Source: Xanthocytophaga flava (GTDB taxonomy: Bacteria > Bacteroidota > Bacteroidia > Cytophagales > 172606-1). Taken from it: 64,000 nt of DNA. The position numbers were made by a program, and so were the translations under genes. The stretch is from NCBI GenBank assembly GCA_030068525.1, contig JASJOS010000010.1:248001-312000 (forward strand), in the 5' to 3' direction. Below the pieces are notes generated by a model. That model had not been told where the DNA came from. It saw nothing but the letters and a program-made list of their open reading frames with translations, and did no database searches. Positions 35,254 through 45,281 of this stretch are shown piece by piece (the stretch's first letter is position 1; each line of letters opens with the position of its first letter).

Positions 35254-38208
35254 ATGATTACCGAAAAACTCCGCTCCCTGTCTGCACAAATAGAAGGCGA
35301 ATTTTATTCTGATAATACCATTCGTACCCTATATGCCACTGATGCGTCTGCTTATCGTGAAATGCCTCTGGCAGTGGCTATTCCCAAAAGTATCGAAGAT
35401 CTTAAAAAGCTGATTGCTTTTGCCCGTAAGGAAAAAGTAGCTTTGATTCCACGTACTGCCGGTACATCTCTTGCCGGACAGGTAGTAGGTAGTGGACTGG
35501 TAGTGGATATGTCCAAGTATCTGAATAAGATTCTGGAAATAAATGTTGAAGAACGGTGGGTACGGGTACAACCAGGAGTAGTGCGTGATGAGTTAAATCT
35601 ATTTCTGAAAGAGTATGGGTTGTATTTTGGACCGGAAACTTCTACTGCCAACCGGGCAATGATAGGAGGGATGGTTGGTAATAACTCCTGTGGGTCAAAT
35701 TCTGTTGTATATGGTAGTACTCGTGAACACCTGATTTCAGTGAAAGCATTGCTGAGTGATGGATCAGAAGTAGATTTTCATGAGTTAAGTATTGATGAAT
35801 TTGAAGCAAAATGTCTGGGAGTTCCTGCTACAGGTACTGTGCCTCGTGGCTTTAAACCAAAAGACGATCTGGAAACCAAGCTTTATCGTTCAGTACAGGA
35901 AATACTCTCAAATGAAGAGAATGCCCAAGAGATTCGGGCTCAGTTTCCCAAACGCAGTATTGCCCGTCGTAATACAGGATATGCTTTGGACTTACTGCTC
36001 GAAACTGAACCTTTTACACCAGGAAGTCCGGCTTTCAATTTCTGCAAGCTGATTGCAGGATCTGAAGGAACACTGGCTTTTTTGACAGAAATCAAACTAA
36101 ACATATTACCTCTGCCTCCTAAAGTAGCCGGTTTGGTTTGTGTACACTTCAATACCATTGATGAAGCACTGAAAGCCAATCTGATTGCCCTGAAATACAA
36201 TCCATCAGCTAGTGAACTGATCGACCATTATATTCTGGAATGTACTAAGGAGAATATTGAACAGAGTAAAAATAGATTTTTTGTACAAGGCGATCCTGGG
36301 GCTATTCTGGTAGTAGAGATTGCTCGAGAAGATAAGGATGAGGTGGCTAAACTGGCAACTGAGATGGAAGCAGAAATGCGGGCTGCCGGGTTAGGCTATC
36401 ATTTTCCTGTTTTATATGGGGAAGACACCAAAAAGATATGGACATTACGTAAGGCAGGATTGGGTCTATTGACTAATATGCCTGGTGATGCCAAGCCTGT
36501 TGCTGTTATTGAGGATACAGCTATTGATGTAAATGACCTGCCTGACTATATACGTGATTTTAATCAAATTCTGGAAAAGTATGGTTTGTATTCTGTCCAC
36601 TATGCACATGCGGGTTCAGGAGAGTTGCATTTGCGTCCGATTATTAACCTGAAGACAGAGGAAGGCAATCAACTGTTCCGGAAAATTGCAGAAGAAATTG
36701 CCTTACTGGTAAAAAAATATGATGGTTCACTGAGTGGTGAACATGGCGATGGACGCCTGAGAGGTGAATTTATTCCCTGGATGGTTGGAGAAAAGAATTA
36801 CCAATTATTCAAGCAACTCAAACAGACCTGGGACCCGGACAATATCTTTAATCCGGGAAAGATTGTAGACACTCCTCCTATGAATGAGTTTCTACGCTAT
36901 ACTCCAGGTCAGAAGAATCCTGAAATCAAGACCATCTTCAATTTCACACGGGAACAGGGAATACTGCGTCATGCTGAACAGTGTAATGGGTCAGGTGATT
37001 GCCGCAAAACACAACTGAGCGGAGGAACCATGTGTCCAAGCTACATGGCCACCCGGAATGAAAAAGATACTACCCGTGCCCGCGCCAATATCCTGAGAGA
37101 GTTTCTAACTAACTCAACCAAAGAAAATCCATTTGACCATGAGGAGATTAAAGAGGTAATGGATTTGTGTCTGAGTTGTAAGGGGTGCAAGTCCGAATGC
37201 CCATCCAATGTAGATATGGGTAAGCTCAAAGCAGAGTTTCTGCAGCATTACTATGATGCTAACGGTGTACCTATGCGTAGTAAGTTAATTGGAAACTTCT
37301 CCAAGCTCTCAGGTATTGCTTCAGTTATGCCTTGGGCATATAATCTTGTCTTCAAAACTCCTTCCTTACGTCGTATTGCCAATAACATAGTTGGTTTTCA
37401 CCCGGATCGTACTATGCCACTGCTGGCCTCAACTACGTTGAAGAGTTGGCATTCCAAGCGGAAGACGGTTGCTTCTGGTAGAAGAGTCTATCTCTTCTGT
37501 GATGAGTTCACCAACTTCAATGATGTAGAGATTGGTAAAAAAGGTATTCTGTTGTTGGAGAAGTTAGGATATGAGGTTATTATCCCTAAACATGTAGAGA
37601 GTGGACGGGCTTATTTATCCAAAGGGTTATTACGTAAGGGGAAAGAGATTGCCGAGCAAAATGTACAGTTGCTGAAAAACACGATCACAGAAGAAACTCC
37701 TCTAATAGGTATAGAGCCGTCTGCCATACTTACGTTCCGGGATGAGTACCCGGAATTAGTGAGTGAAGGTATGCAGGCTGATGCACAAAAACTTGCTAAA
37801 AATGTTTTCCTGATTGATGAATTTCTGGCCAAAGAGTTAGATAAAGGTAATTTAAAGAAAAATCAGTTTACTCAGGAAAAACGCTTGATCAAACTACATG
37901 GACATTGTCAGCAAAAAGCTGTAGGATCTTTGGTTCCAACCAAGAAAATATTATCCTTGCCTGCAAACTATGAAGTACATCTGATTCCATCTGGCTGTTG
38001 TGGCATGGCGGGTTCATTTGGATATGAGAAAGAGCATTATGACATTTCGATGAAAATCGGCGAACTGGTTTTATTCCCGACTGTTCGTAAACAGCCTGAG
38101 GATGTGATTATTGCAGCACCAGGTACCAGCTGTAGACACCAGATTCATGATGGTACACATAGAAAGGCTCTGCATCCTGTCGAGATTTTGTATCAGGCTC
38201 TTGTCTGA
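35254..38208 (+). CDS. YdiJ-like FAD/Fe-S dehydrogenase (GlcD-GlcF fusion)
   Basis: This 984-residue fusion combines a FAD-binding (PCMH-type) domain (about 30-250; PRTAGTSLAGQ, GGMVGNNSCGS), a FAD-oxidase C-terminal domain (about 260-540; GEHGDGRLRGEF) and a cluster region. The cluster region has a Cys set CNGSGDC...CPSY and a 4Fe-4S set CLSCKGCKSECPSN. A C-terminal CCG-type domain follows with HGHCQQKA and GCCGMAGSFGYE. The layout equals E. coli YdiJ and oxidises D-2-hydroxy acids such as D-lactate or D-2-hydroxyglutarate, passing electrons through the Fe-S centres. The substrate is not decided by the sequence. The ATG at 35254 fits the family start. Confidence 0.9.
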   Translation: MITEKLRSLSAQIEGEFYSDNTIRTLYATDASAYREMPLAVAIPKSIEDLKKLIAFARKEKVALIPRTAGTSLAGQVVGSGLVVDMSKYLNKILEINVEERWVRVQPGVVRDELNLFLKEYGLYFGPETSTANRAMIGGMVGNNSCGSNSVVYGSTREHLISVKALLSDGSEVDFHELSIDEFEAKCLGVPATGTVPRGFKPKDDLETKLYRSVQEILSNEENAQEIRAQFPKRSIARRNTGYALDLLLETEPFTPGSPAFNFCKLIAGSEGTLAFLTEIKLNILPLPPKVAGLVCVHFNTIDEALKANLIALKYNPSASELIDHYILECTKENIEQSKNRFFVQGDPGAILVVEIAREDKDEVAKLATEMEAEMRAAGLGYHFPVLYGEDTKKIWTLRKAGLGLLTNMPGDAKPVAVIEDTAIDVNDLPDYIRDFNQILEKYGLYSVHYAHAGSGELHLRPIINLKTEEGNQLFRKIAEEIALLVKKYDGSLSGEHGDGRLRGEFIPWMVGEKNYQLFKQLKQTWDPDNIFNPGKIVDTPPMNEFLRYTPGQKNPEIKTIFNFTREQGILRHAEQCNGSGDCRKTQLSGGTMCPSYMATRNEKDTTRARANILREFLTNSTKENPFDHEEIKEVMDLCLSCKGCKSECPSNVDMGKLKAEFLQHYYDANGVPMRSKLIGNFSKLSGIASVMPWAYNLVFKTPSLRRIANNIVGFHPDRTMPLLASTTLKSWHSKRKTVASGRRVYLFCDEFTNFNDVEIGKKGILLLEKLGYEVIIPKHVESGRAYLSKGLLRKGKEIAEQNVQLLKNTITEETPLIGIEPSAILTFRDEYPELVSEGMQADAQKLAKNVFLIDEFLAKELDKGNLKKNQFTQEKRLIKLHGHCQQKAVGSLVPTKKILSLPANYEVHLIPSGCCGMAGSFGYEKEHYDISMKIGELVLFPTVRKQPEDVIIAAPGTSCRHQIHDGTHRKALHPVEILYQALV

Positions 38209-38499
38209 TAAATATCATATAGGATAGTATAAATTTCCAGGATATTTGCCTTTATTGCACCCTCAGATAGTAATATATTGAGTATCACTTAGTTATTTTG
38301 AAACTAAGATGATATTATTTTTGTGGTGTAAATCATTTAAAATCAGTGTGTTATGTCTGATGATTGGCTGCTTTGGCAAAATCTTACAGAAATTATTTCA
38401 GGCTTTTTATAATCAGGGGTTGTTTTTACAAGATTTTTTGTTAAAATTCTGAGCTAATTTTACTTCAAATAAAACCAGCAGAAGTTCTAATTTAAATTG

Positions 38500-40452
38500 A
38501 TGATGCGTTATTCCAAACCAATCGTCCACACAGCTTTTATTATCAGTACACTGGTTTTGGCATGGATTGGATTTAGCATATACCAAAACCACAAAGTAGC
38601 TTTGGAGAAGGCTGCACAGGTTTTTCATTCCAACCGGATCATTTATACGGCTGAGAAAGTTTTATCTCTGTTAAACAGGGCTGAGAATGGACAAAGAGAG
38701 TATGTGGTCAGCAATGATAGCATAGATTTGCAGCCTTATTATAGAAGTATAGACTCTGTGGGAGGATACATAGATTCCTTGTATTATCTGACCAATTCTA
38801 ATACTCATCATCGACTACTGATTGACTCACTAAAAAAGAATGCATCTGTAAAGATTGATTTGATGCAGTATGCTATTCTGTTAAAGAATAATAACAATCT
38901 CTCCGGTCTGGAATCACTTTATAAGTCTCCTCAGAACCGTGCTGCCATGAATAATATTCAGTATGTTTTGCAGGAGGTTATTGCAGAAGAACGAAATCAT
39001 CTGACTTTACGAAACCGAGAATACGTTTCTTCAGTGCATCGTACAACACAGGCGATTTACTGGGTACTCGGATCTTATCTGCTGATGATATCCGGGAGTT
39101 TTATTCTGATCCGGAATAAATTCCGAAACAAAGATTATTACGAAGGCAAGCTGGTAACATTGAGTGCAGAATTAAAGCAGAAAGACGAAGAGTTGCACTC
39201 CAATAACCGTGAGTTAATGGCCAATAGCAATGAACTAACAGCTATTTATGGCCAGCTGAATAAAATTAAAAATGAATTTGCCAATATCTCATTGTCCCGG
39301 ATGGCAAAAATTCGGCGTATTAATAATCTATTGGTTGCAGAGGCTCACAAACGTGAAAAAATAACGGATGATCTGCGTAAAAGTGAGTCTCGTTTCAAAG
39401 CAGCCCTAAACAAAGCTCCTATTGTTGTATTTAACCAGGATATTCATCTGCGTTATACCTGGATTTATGATAATACCAATCTATCGCAATATCATTTCTC
39501 TGATTCACTAGGCAAGACGGATACTGAAATATTTCCGGTAAAAGAAGCCGAACAACTGACTGCCATTAAACAACATGTGCTGGAAACAGGCGAAGGAACT
39601 GCTCAGGAAATCAATCTTAGCTTTGGACGAAAAAAAGTCTATCTATTGCTGACAATTGAGCCAACTTTTGATAAAAACCAGAAAATAAAAGGAATTACCT
39701 GTGCCGGATACGATATCACAGATCAGAAGAAGACCGAAGATGTATTGCGACACACATTGAAAGAACTGAAAAAGCGTAATCATGAACTAGACAACTACGT
39801 ATACAAAGTATCACATGATTTGAGAGCTCCGCTGGTTTCCATTCTGGGACTGATCAATCTGACCAAGATGGACGATAATCCGGACACACTGCGTAATTAT
39901 CTGTCACTGATTGAGAATAGGGTAAGTAAGCTGGATGACTTTATCAAATCTGTCCTGAATCATTCCAGAACACTGAACTCTGAAATTATTATTAAACCCA
40001 TCGACTTTGAGAAAATTATTCACGATTGTGCGGATGAACTTCGTTACCTTCCTAATCTGGAAAAACTGCATATCGAAGTAAATATTGACAAAGAAGTGGA
40101 GTTTCATAGTGATGAACTGCGTATTGGTATTATTCTTAAAAACTTTATTTCCAATGCAGCAAAATACCTGAACCCGCATGCTGACTCTAACTTCCTGCGT
40201 TTTCAGATTATAGTCACTGAGCAGCAGGCAAAAATTATCATCGAAGACAATGGAATGGGTATTGAAGAACAATATATTGCCCGCATCTTTGATATGTTCT
40301 TCCGGGCAACTCCTAAGTCTGATGGATCTGGATTAGGTTTGTATATTGTAAAACAAACTATTGAACGATTGGAAGGAAGTGTCTCTGTAGATAGTGAAAT
40401 TGGTAAGGGAACTACATTCCGACTGTTGATGCCCAACTTTAAGGTACAATAA
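38500..40452 (+). CDS. CHASE3-PAS sensor histidine kinase
   Basis: This 650-residue membrane kinase has two N-terminal helices (about 13-30 and 180-200) around an extracytoplasmic CHASE3-like domain. A coiled coil (about 212-285), a PAS domain (about 295-410, SRFKAALNKAPIVVFNQD), a HisKA domain with the acceptor His in VSHDLRAPLVS (about 438) and an HATPase_c domain follow. The N box is NFISNAAKYL, G1 is DNGMGIE, and G2 is GSGLGLYIVKQ. The start is ATG at 38500, with a second ATG one codon later. No receiver gene is adjacent; it is an orphan kinase ending in a strong terminator. Its ATPase end resembles the truncated fragment at 57981-58271. Confidence 0.9.
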   Translation: MMRYSKPIVHTAFIISTLVLAWIGFSIYQNHKVALEKAAQVFHSNRIIYTAEKVLSLLNRAENGQREYVVSNDSIDLQPYYRSIDSVGGYIDSLYYLTNSNTHHRLLIDSLKKNASVKIDLMQYAILLKNNNNLSGLESLYKSPQNRAAMNNIQYVLQEVIAEERNHLTLRNREYVSSVHRTTQAIYWVLGSYLLMISGSFILIRNKFRNKDYYEGKLVTLSAELKQKDEELHSNNRELMANSNELTAIYGQLNKIKNEFANISLSRMAKIRRINNLLVAEAHKREKITDDLRKSESRFKAALNKAPIVVFNQDIHLRYTWIYDNTNLSQYHFSDSLGKTDTEIFPVKEAEQLTAIKQHVLETGEGTAQEINLSFGRKKVYLLLTIEPTFDKNQKIKGITCAGYDITDQKKTEDVLRHTLKELKKRNHELDNYVYKVSHDLRAPLVSILGLINLTKMDDNPDTLRNYLSLIENRVSKLDDFIKSVLNHSRTLNSEIIIKPIDFEKIIHDCADELRYLPNLEKLHIEVNIDKEVEFHSDELRIGIILKNFISNAAKYLNPHADSNFLRFQIIVTEQQAKIIIEDNGMGIEEQYIARIFDMFFRATPKSDGSGLGLYIVKQTIERLEGSVSVDSEIGKGTTFRLLMPNFKVQ

Positions 40453-40478
40453 CTATAGTAGTATAGTAAGGAATTTCG

Positions 40479-40507
40479 AAAGCATGAACAATTACTGTTC
40501 ATGCTTT
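40479..40507 (+). terminator. Terminator after the PAS kinase
   Basis: AAAGCATGAACA (40479-40490) and TGTTCATGCTTT (40496-40507) form a perfect 12-bp stem with a five-base loop, followed by TTT. Confidence 0.92.
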
Positions 40508-40614
40508 TTTGTTGTATAGGCTATTTATAGCTAACTACCATTACATATTGCGTCCCAAGTTCAACCTCATTATCTACCTTTCAACACATTTTATCGAAAA
40601 GTTTTAGTATGCCC

Positions 40615-40646
40615 TTGCTTTTCTTATTTCTTAATCTTTACATTTG
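40615..40646 (+). promoter_or_regulatory. Consensus promoter of the DoxX-ABC-GntR operon
   Basis: TTG (40615-40617), 21 bases, then TACATTTG (40639-40646) matches the Bacteroidota promoter exactly. It lies 25 bases before the doxX ATG, and the palindromic operator begins at the very next base. Confidence 0.75.
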
Positions 40647-40672
40647 TAGTGTACTACTTAAGTAATACACTA
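40647..40672. promoter_or_regulatory. 26-bp palindromic operator (AGTGTA-N12-TACACT)
   Basis: The 26 bases 40647-40672 are self-complementary except for one symmetric pair. The arms TAGTGTA and TACACTA frame a TACTTAAGTA core, and the last base is the A of the doxX start codon. The outer halves AGTGTA and TACACT match the inverted repeat described for Bacillus subtilis YtrA (as recalled, spacer about 13). A YtrA-type GntR gene lies in the same operon, so an autoregulatory repressor site covering the transcription start is the natural reading. Confidence 0.75.
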
Positions 40673-41322
40673 TGATAATCAGATTCCCTTCAAGACAATC
40701 ACTGATACGATTCACTATTGGATCTATTCGCTTTTGGCTAGGGTTAATTTTTTTGACTTCCGGATTAGCGAAGCTGACTCATAATACCTTCCCAAATACA
40801 ATGGGCCCTCCTTTTCTGGAAGATGAACTGGCTAGATATGGTTTAGGAATGTATGCACGATTTATAGCTTTCAGTCAGGTGACCATTGGCTTTCTACTAA
40901 TATCTAAACGTTTTGCTACGCTGGGAGCTGTTATGGCAATGCCTATGTTGGTGAATATTCTGGTTGTAGTGATTTCGTTGAAGTGGCAGGGGACACCTTA
41001 TGTAGTTGGTTTCTTTCTGTTCTGTACTATTTTATTACTTATATACGACTTTCATAAACTGAAATTCATTCTTTCTGATAATCCGGCACCCTTGATAAAT
41101 CATCCTATAGAGAGAAATGATTGGCGACTGGACTTGGGTAATGGAGTAGCTTTTATAATTCTGTTGACAGGTACTATGCTATGGCCTGTGAGTGAACTGA
41201 TTTCAATGTATCTGATCAATCTGGGTATTGTGCTGCTGATTGGTTTGGGCATTGTGGCTGTTGTGTTGCATTGGAGGCAAAATAAAGTACACAATACTTT
41301 AGCATCGGAAGTGCCTTTATAA
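40672..41322 (+). CDS. DoxX-like membrane protein
   Basis: This 216-residue membrane protein has a DoxX-like four-helix core (RFWLGLIFLTSGLAKLTHN about 23-41; VTIGFLLISKRFATLGAV about 70-87) and two further helices at the C terminus. DoxX-family proteins are poorly understood; links to redox balance and thiol stress have been reported in other bacteria. It is the first gene of an operon with two ABC ATPases, two permeases and a GntR regulator, preceded by a palindromic operator. Its ATG is inside the last base of that palindrome, so a bound repressor would block both RNA polymerase and the ribosome site. Confidence 0.8.
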   Translation: MIIRFPSRQSLIRFTIGSIRFWLGLIFLTSGLAKLTHNTFPNTMGPPFLEDELARYGLGMYARFIAFSQVTIGFLLISKRFATLGAVMAMPMLVNILVVVISLKWQGTPYVVGFFLFCTILLLIYDFHKLKFILSDNPAPLINHPIERNDWRLDLGNGVAFIILLTGTMLWPVSELISMYLINLGIVLLIGLGIVAVVLHWRQNKVHNTLASEVPL

Positions 41323-41370
41323 ATTTAACTACTGTATTCTACTGAAATTTTACTACACTCTATATAATCT

Positions 41371-42231
41371 ATGATTGACATTCAAAGTGTTACGTTTGGG
41401 TATAACCGAAAAAAACGACTGTTTACGGATCTGAGTCTTACGTTGCCTAAGGGAGCTGTATATGGATTGCTTGGTAAAAATGGAGCAGGGAAGTCAAGCT
41501 TACTCAAAAATATGGCTGGTTTGCTTTTTCCGGTATCAGGCAAGTGTTTGGTCAATGGGAGGGAAGCAAAGAAGCGTGAGCCTGAGTTTTTGCAGGATAT
41601 ATTTTTCATTCCTGAAGAGTTTTATGTGCCTTCGGTTCCTATCCGGAGTTTTGTGAAAACATATGCTCCCTTTTATCCTTCTTTTAATGCCGTACAGTTT
41701 CAGAACTATCTCAAAGAGTTTGGTATTGATGATAGCCAGACTCTGACAGAGTTATCATACGGCCAAAAAAAGAAGGTCTTGATTGGGTTTGGACTGGCTA
41801 CGAATACTAGTGTACTGATTATGGACGAACCTACCAATGGACTGGATATTCCTTCTAAAACCCAGTTTAGAAAGATCATTGCTTCAGCCGCTACCGAAGA
41901 TCGTATCATTATTATTTCTACCCATCAGGTGCGGGATCTGGAGAGTCTGATTGATCCTATCATTATTCTGGATGGAAGTGAGATTTTACTGTATGCCAGC
42001 ATTGAGCAGATTACAGAGAAGCTTTGCTTTAAAACTGTACCTAAGGTAGAGGAACCTGAGTCTGTCCTCTATTCAGAAAGTACGGTACGTGGGATTTCTT
42101 TGGTGCAGGAGAATGTGGAAGGTGAGGACAGTAAGGTAGATCTAGAGCTTTTGTTTAATGCTGCACTTGCCACAAAAGAAAAGATTCGACAACTGTTTGC
42201 CAACAAAGTATCCGCTAATGTGGAGAAATAG
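41371..42231 (+). CDS. ABC transporter ATP-binding protein (first)
   Basis: This 286-residue ATPase has a complete nucleotide-binding domain: Walker A GLLGKNGAGKSSLL at about residue 31, a signature motif LSYGQKKK, Walker B VLIMDEPTNGLD and an H-loop ISTHQ. The signature is YGQ instead of the common SGGQ, as in many YtrB- and BcrA-like ATPases. The C-terminal ~70 residues are an extra domain. It lies 48 bases after the DoxX gene and 47 before the second ATPase, in one operon. The likely partner permeases are the two genes that follow. Confidence 0.9.
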   Translation: MIDIQSVTFGYNRKKRLFTDLSLTLPKGAVYGLLGKNGAGKSSLLKNMAGLLFPVSGKCLVNGREAKKREPEFLQDIFFIPEEFYVPSVPIRSFVKTYAPFYPSFNAVQFQNYLKEFGIDDSQTLTELSYGQKKKVLIGFGLATNTSVLIMDEPTNGLDIPSKTQFRKIIASAATEDRIIIISTHQVRDLESLIDPIIILDGSEILLYASIEQITEKLCFKTVPKVEEPESVLYSESTVRGISLVQENVEGEDSKVDLELLFNAALATKEKIRQLFANKVSANVEK

Positions 42232-42278
42232 AATACATCTTCAACTATGTAAACGGTAATACCCAACACGCCACTCTT

Positions 42279-43187
42279 ATGATTATTCAGACACAAAACC
42301 TGCAATTTGGCTTTAAGAAAGATCAACCTATTATTAAGGATCTGAACCTGAATGTAGAGAAAGGTTCTATCTATGGCTTCTTAGGGCCTAATGGGGCAGG
42401 TAAAACTACAACTATGCGACTTATTTTGGGATTGTTACCCAATCCTGAAAACAACATCCGGATTTTCGGCAAAACCTTATCCGACAATAGGTTGGATATA
42501 TTTTCACGCATTGGCAGTATGATAGAGATTCCTTCTCTCTATGAACATCTGACAGGGTGGGACAATCTGGAAATAACCCGCCGGATTAAAGGCGTTTCCA
42601 AAAAGCGTATTGACGAAACTCTGGAACTGGTAAAACTGACACATGCTGCCCATAAGAAGGTAAAAGCTTATTCCTTAGGGATGAAACAACGCATCGGACT
42701 GGCTGTTGCCTTACTTTCTGAACCTGAACTATTGATTCTGGATGAACCTACCAATGGACTAGACCCTAATGGAATGATTGAGACACGTGAACTACTGATT
42801 CGTCTCAACAAAGAGGCTGGTACTACCATTTTTCTGTCAAGCCACTTATTGTCTGAAGTAGAAAAGATGGCGACTCATGTTGGAATTATTCATAAGGGAA
42901 GTATGCTGTTTCAGGGGACTATTCAGGAACTGGGAACCTTGAAATCCCGCCAGGCCATGTTATGCTTTGATACAAGTAATAATCTGAAAGCATTAGAACT
43001 GTTAAACCCTCAGTTCCAGGTAACACTAAATGGAAATGGCTTAAAAACTTCCTTCCAGGACAGGGAACAGGCTGCTCATATCAACAGATTGCTGGTTCAG
43101 AATGAGATAGATGTGTATCAACTGGCAGTGATGGACAATGATCTGGAAAAACTGTTTCTGCAGATTACAGAGGAATCTGCTGTATAA
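42279..43187 (+). CDS. ABC transporter ATP-binding protein (second)
   Basis: This 302-residue ATPase of the BcrA/NatA-like group has Walker A GFLGPNGAGKTTTMRL, signature YSLGMKQRIGLA, Walker B LLILDEPTNGLDP and H-loop SSHLL. The C-terminal extension (about 220-302) is typical of ABC-2 exporters involved in bacitracin or lantibiotic resistance and sodium export. It is more canonical than the ATPase before it, so the two are paralogues that probably serve separate permeases or form a heterodimer. Spacing to the next gene is 54 bases. Confidence 0.9.
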   Translation: MIIQTQNLQFGFKKDQPIIKDLNLNVEKGSIYGFLGPNGAGKTTTMRLILGLLPNPENNIRIFGKTLSDNRLDIFSRIGSMIEIPSLYEHLTGWDNLEITRRIKGVSKKRIDETLELVKLTHAAHKKVKAYSLGMKQRIGLAVALLSEPELLILDEPTNGLDPNGMIETRELLIRLNKEAGTTIFLSSHLLSEVEKMATHVGIIHKGSMLFQGTIQELGTLKSRQAMLCFDTSNNLKALELLNPQFQVTLNGNGLKTSFQDREQAAHINRLLVQNEIDVYQLAVMDNDLEKLFLQITEESAV

Positions 43188-43241
43188 CACCTGCTACTAC
43201 AACTATAAAACTATTGTAAACAATCGTAAACAGATCATTTT

Positions 43242-44012
43242 ATGGCAACACTTGGCACTGTCTATCAAACCGAACTTATTAAATCCAAAAATACATTTGC
43301 ATTGTGGCTGGCTTGTCTGGGAGCAGGGTTTATGCCCGCACTGATGTTTGTGGTATATCTAACCAAATGGGAGACTTTCGTTCCTCAGAAAGGCGCAAAT
43401 TCCTGGAATCAGTTCTCTTTTGCCAATTTTCAGGGAGTGTCTTTTTTCTTCATTCCCTTTTTTGTGGTATTGCTTTGCAGTCTGGTAATGAATATTGAGC
43501 ACAAGTCTAATACCTGGAAATACTTGTTAACCCTTCCGGTTTCCCGATTGTCAATATATGTCAATAAGCTGTCAATCATCCTTACACTTACTGTATTGAC
43601 CTATGTGTTGTTCATTGTCTTTCTACTGGCTGCTGGCGTAGTATTAGGTATACTCAGACCTAAACTTGGTTTTTTAGATCAGACGCTGGCATTTGATGGA
43701 CTGCTAAAACTGGCATTTCGGTCTTTTGTCTCAACATTAGCTATGCTGGCAATTCATTACTGGTTAAGTATCCGTATAAAAAATATGATTGCTGCAATTG
43801 GAATAGGGCTGATCTGTATTGTTACAGCAACCATTCTGTTTAAAAGATGGGAATACGCAATCTACTATCCCTATACCTTTACCATGTATACTATTTTTTC
43901 ATCAGATAAGTCCGTTAAGGTGTTGGCCTCCCATGAATTATACAGTCTGGGCTATTTTGTAATCATCACCATTGCCGGATACATAGACTTTAGTCGGTTT
44001 TATAAAGGATAA
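43242..44012 (+). CDS. ABC-2-type permease (first)
   Basis: This 256-residue integral membrane protein has about six helices and the layout of ABC-2 transporter subunits of the BcrB/LanE kind: a short cytoplasmic N terminus with TELIKSKNTFALWLACLGAGFMP (broken here by function), then MNIEHKSNTWKYLLTLPVSR. That segment resembles the amphipathic loop common to these permeases. It probably pairs with the ATPase directly upstream. The exported substrate, perhaps an antibiotic or a lipid, cannot be inferred from the sequence. Confidence 0.82.
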   Translation: MATLGTVYQTELIKSKNTFALWLACLGAGFMPALMFVVYLTKWETFVPQKGANSWNQFSFANFQGVSFFFIPFFVVLLCSLVMNIEHKSNTWKYLLTLPVSRLSIYVNKLSIILTLTVLTYVLFIVFLLAAGVVLGILRPKLGFLDQTLAFDGLLKLAFRSFVSTLAMLAIHYWLSIRIKNMIAAIGIGLICIVTATILFKRWEYAIYYPYTFTMYTIFSSDKSVKVLASHELYSLGYFVIITIAGYIDFSRFYKG

Positions 44013-44066
44013 CTGTTTGCACTCAAAAGGGTAATATATACCCATACACTACAAAAATCTCATACT

Positions 44067-44849
44067 ATGTTAAGTTTTAAAAGATTAGGATTATTACTGA
44101 GAAAACACTGGATTGAAAATTACCGCATATATCTGATGGGGATGGGAATAATAGCCGGTTTTACTATTCTTATATTTCTGTTGGTCTTTTATACCGAAAA
44201 TGGACGAATTGAAGACATATTCCAGATGGGTTACTATTCTGCCGGATTATTTTTGTGTGGTACTATTTTTACCAGCTATATATTCAATGACTTCTCTCAA
44301 AAACCTAAAGGTATCCTGTTTTTAACACTACCTGGATCATCGTTGGAAAAGTTTCTTTCTTTATGGCTTTATGCTACTATAGGTTTTGTCATTGTATATT
44401 CCCTTATCTTTTATGCTATTGCTATTCCATTTGTTAAAGTAAGCCAAAGCTATAATGCAGATGAACTAGTAAGACATGATAGTCGCATTCAGGTATTGAA
44501 TTTTTTTCAGTCAGAGAAAGAGTTCTATTACCTCTTTTTTCCTTACTTCTTTATACAGGCTGCTTTTTTACTGGGGGCAGTATGGTTTGAGAAGTTCAGC
44601 TTTATTAAAACGGCGATAAGTGGATTGTTGCTAGTGGCACTGTTTACGTTTAGTGATTATGTAATGGGTAGAATGTTGATAGGAGAAGAATCAGTAACTG
44701 CTATTCCTTTTCATTTGCTGAGACATAGTTATATAACAGCCAAGATGCCAGATTCCTTCACTCATGTAATAGAATTTATTGCTAAATACTGTGTGACGCC
44801 ATTTTTATGGTTTATAACCTATCTGAAAGTTGTAGAGAAGGAGTTGTAA
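44067..44849 (+). CDS. ABC-2-like permease (second)
   Basis: This 260-residue membrane protein with six predicted helices begins with LLLRKHWIENYRIYLMGMGI and has the segment SQKPKGILFLTLPGSSLEKFLSLWLYA, the loop typical of ABC-2 permeases. Sequence conservation is weaker than for the previous gene. It probably pairs with one of the two upstream ATPases. It lies 54 bases after the first permease and 36 bases before the GntR gene, inside the same operon. Confidence 0.75.
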   Translation: MLSFKRLGLLLRKHWIENYRIYLMGMGIIAGFTILIFLLVFYTENGRIEDIFQMGYYSAGLFLCGTIFTSYIFNDFSQKPKGILFLTLPGSSLEKFLSLWLYATIGFVIVYSLIFYAIAIPFVKVSQSYNADELVRHDSRIQVLNFFQSEKEFYYLFFPYFFIQAAFLLGAVWFEKFSFIKTAISGLLLVALFTFSDYVMGRMLIGEESVTAIPFHLLRHSYITAKMPDSFTHVIEFIAKYCVTPFLWFITYLKVVEKEL

Positions 44850-44885
44850 TTAAAATTAAGACACGCAAATTAGATTATTTAAGAT

Positions 44886-45260
44886 ATGGAATTCAGGGAA
44901 CAACAAGCGATCTATGTGCAGATAGCAGATTATATATGTGAGAATATTTTGCTGAAGAAGTGGCTGCCCAATGATCGGATTTTGTCCATTCGGGAACTTG
45001 CTGTTGAGTTGCAGGTGAACCCCAATACAGTGACCAGAGCTTATGATTTTCTGCAAAGCCGGGATATTATTCAGAATAAACGGGGCATTGGCTATTTCGT
45101 AAACGAAGATGCAGAGCAGGCTATCCTTATTTACCGGAAGGAACAGTTTGTACAGCATGAGTTACCAGTTCTTTTTCGGAATATGTATCTGCTTAATATT
45201 GAAGTAGAAGAGTTGGAAGTGCAGTTTGAAAAATACAAAGAAGAAAACTTTAAAAAGTAA
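44886..45260 (+). CDS. GntR-family repressor, YtrA subfamily
   Basis: This 124-residue regulator has an N-terminal winged helix-turn-helix (about 10-78) with IYVQIADYICENILL, LSIRELAVELQVNPNTVTRAYDFL (recognition helix at NPNTVTRAY) and GIGYFVNEDA. A short C-terminal tail of ~45 residues follows. This brevity is the hallmark of the YtrA subfamily, which regulates neighbouring ABC transporter operons and has no large effector domain. The natural target is the 26-bp palindrome in front of the operon's first gene (40647-40672). The regulator is the sixth gene of the unit rather than the first as in Bacillus. Confidence 0.88.
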   Translation: MEFREQQAIYVQIADYICENILLKKWLPNDRILSIRELAVELQVNPNTVTRAYDFLQSRDIIQNKRGIGYFVNEDAEQAILIYRKEQFVQHELPVLFRNMYLLNIEVEELEVQFEKYKEENFKK

Positions 45261-45281
45261 AAACACTTATCTGATTTGACA

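Noticed and set aside
38297-38325. TTTTG-N15-TATTTTTG before the PAS kinase as a promoter.
   Set aside because: The spacing is several bases shorter than known for this class and the kinase start is far away.
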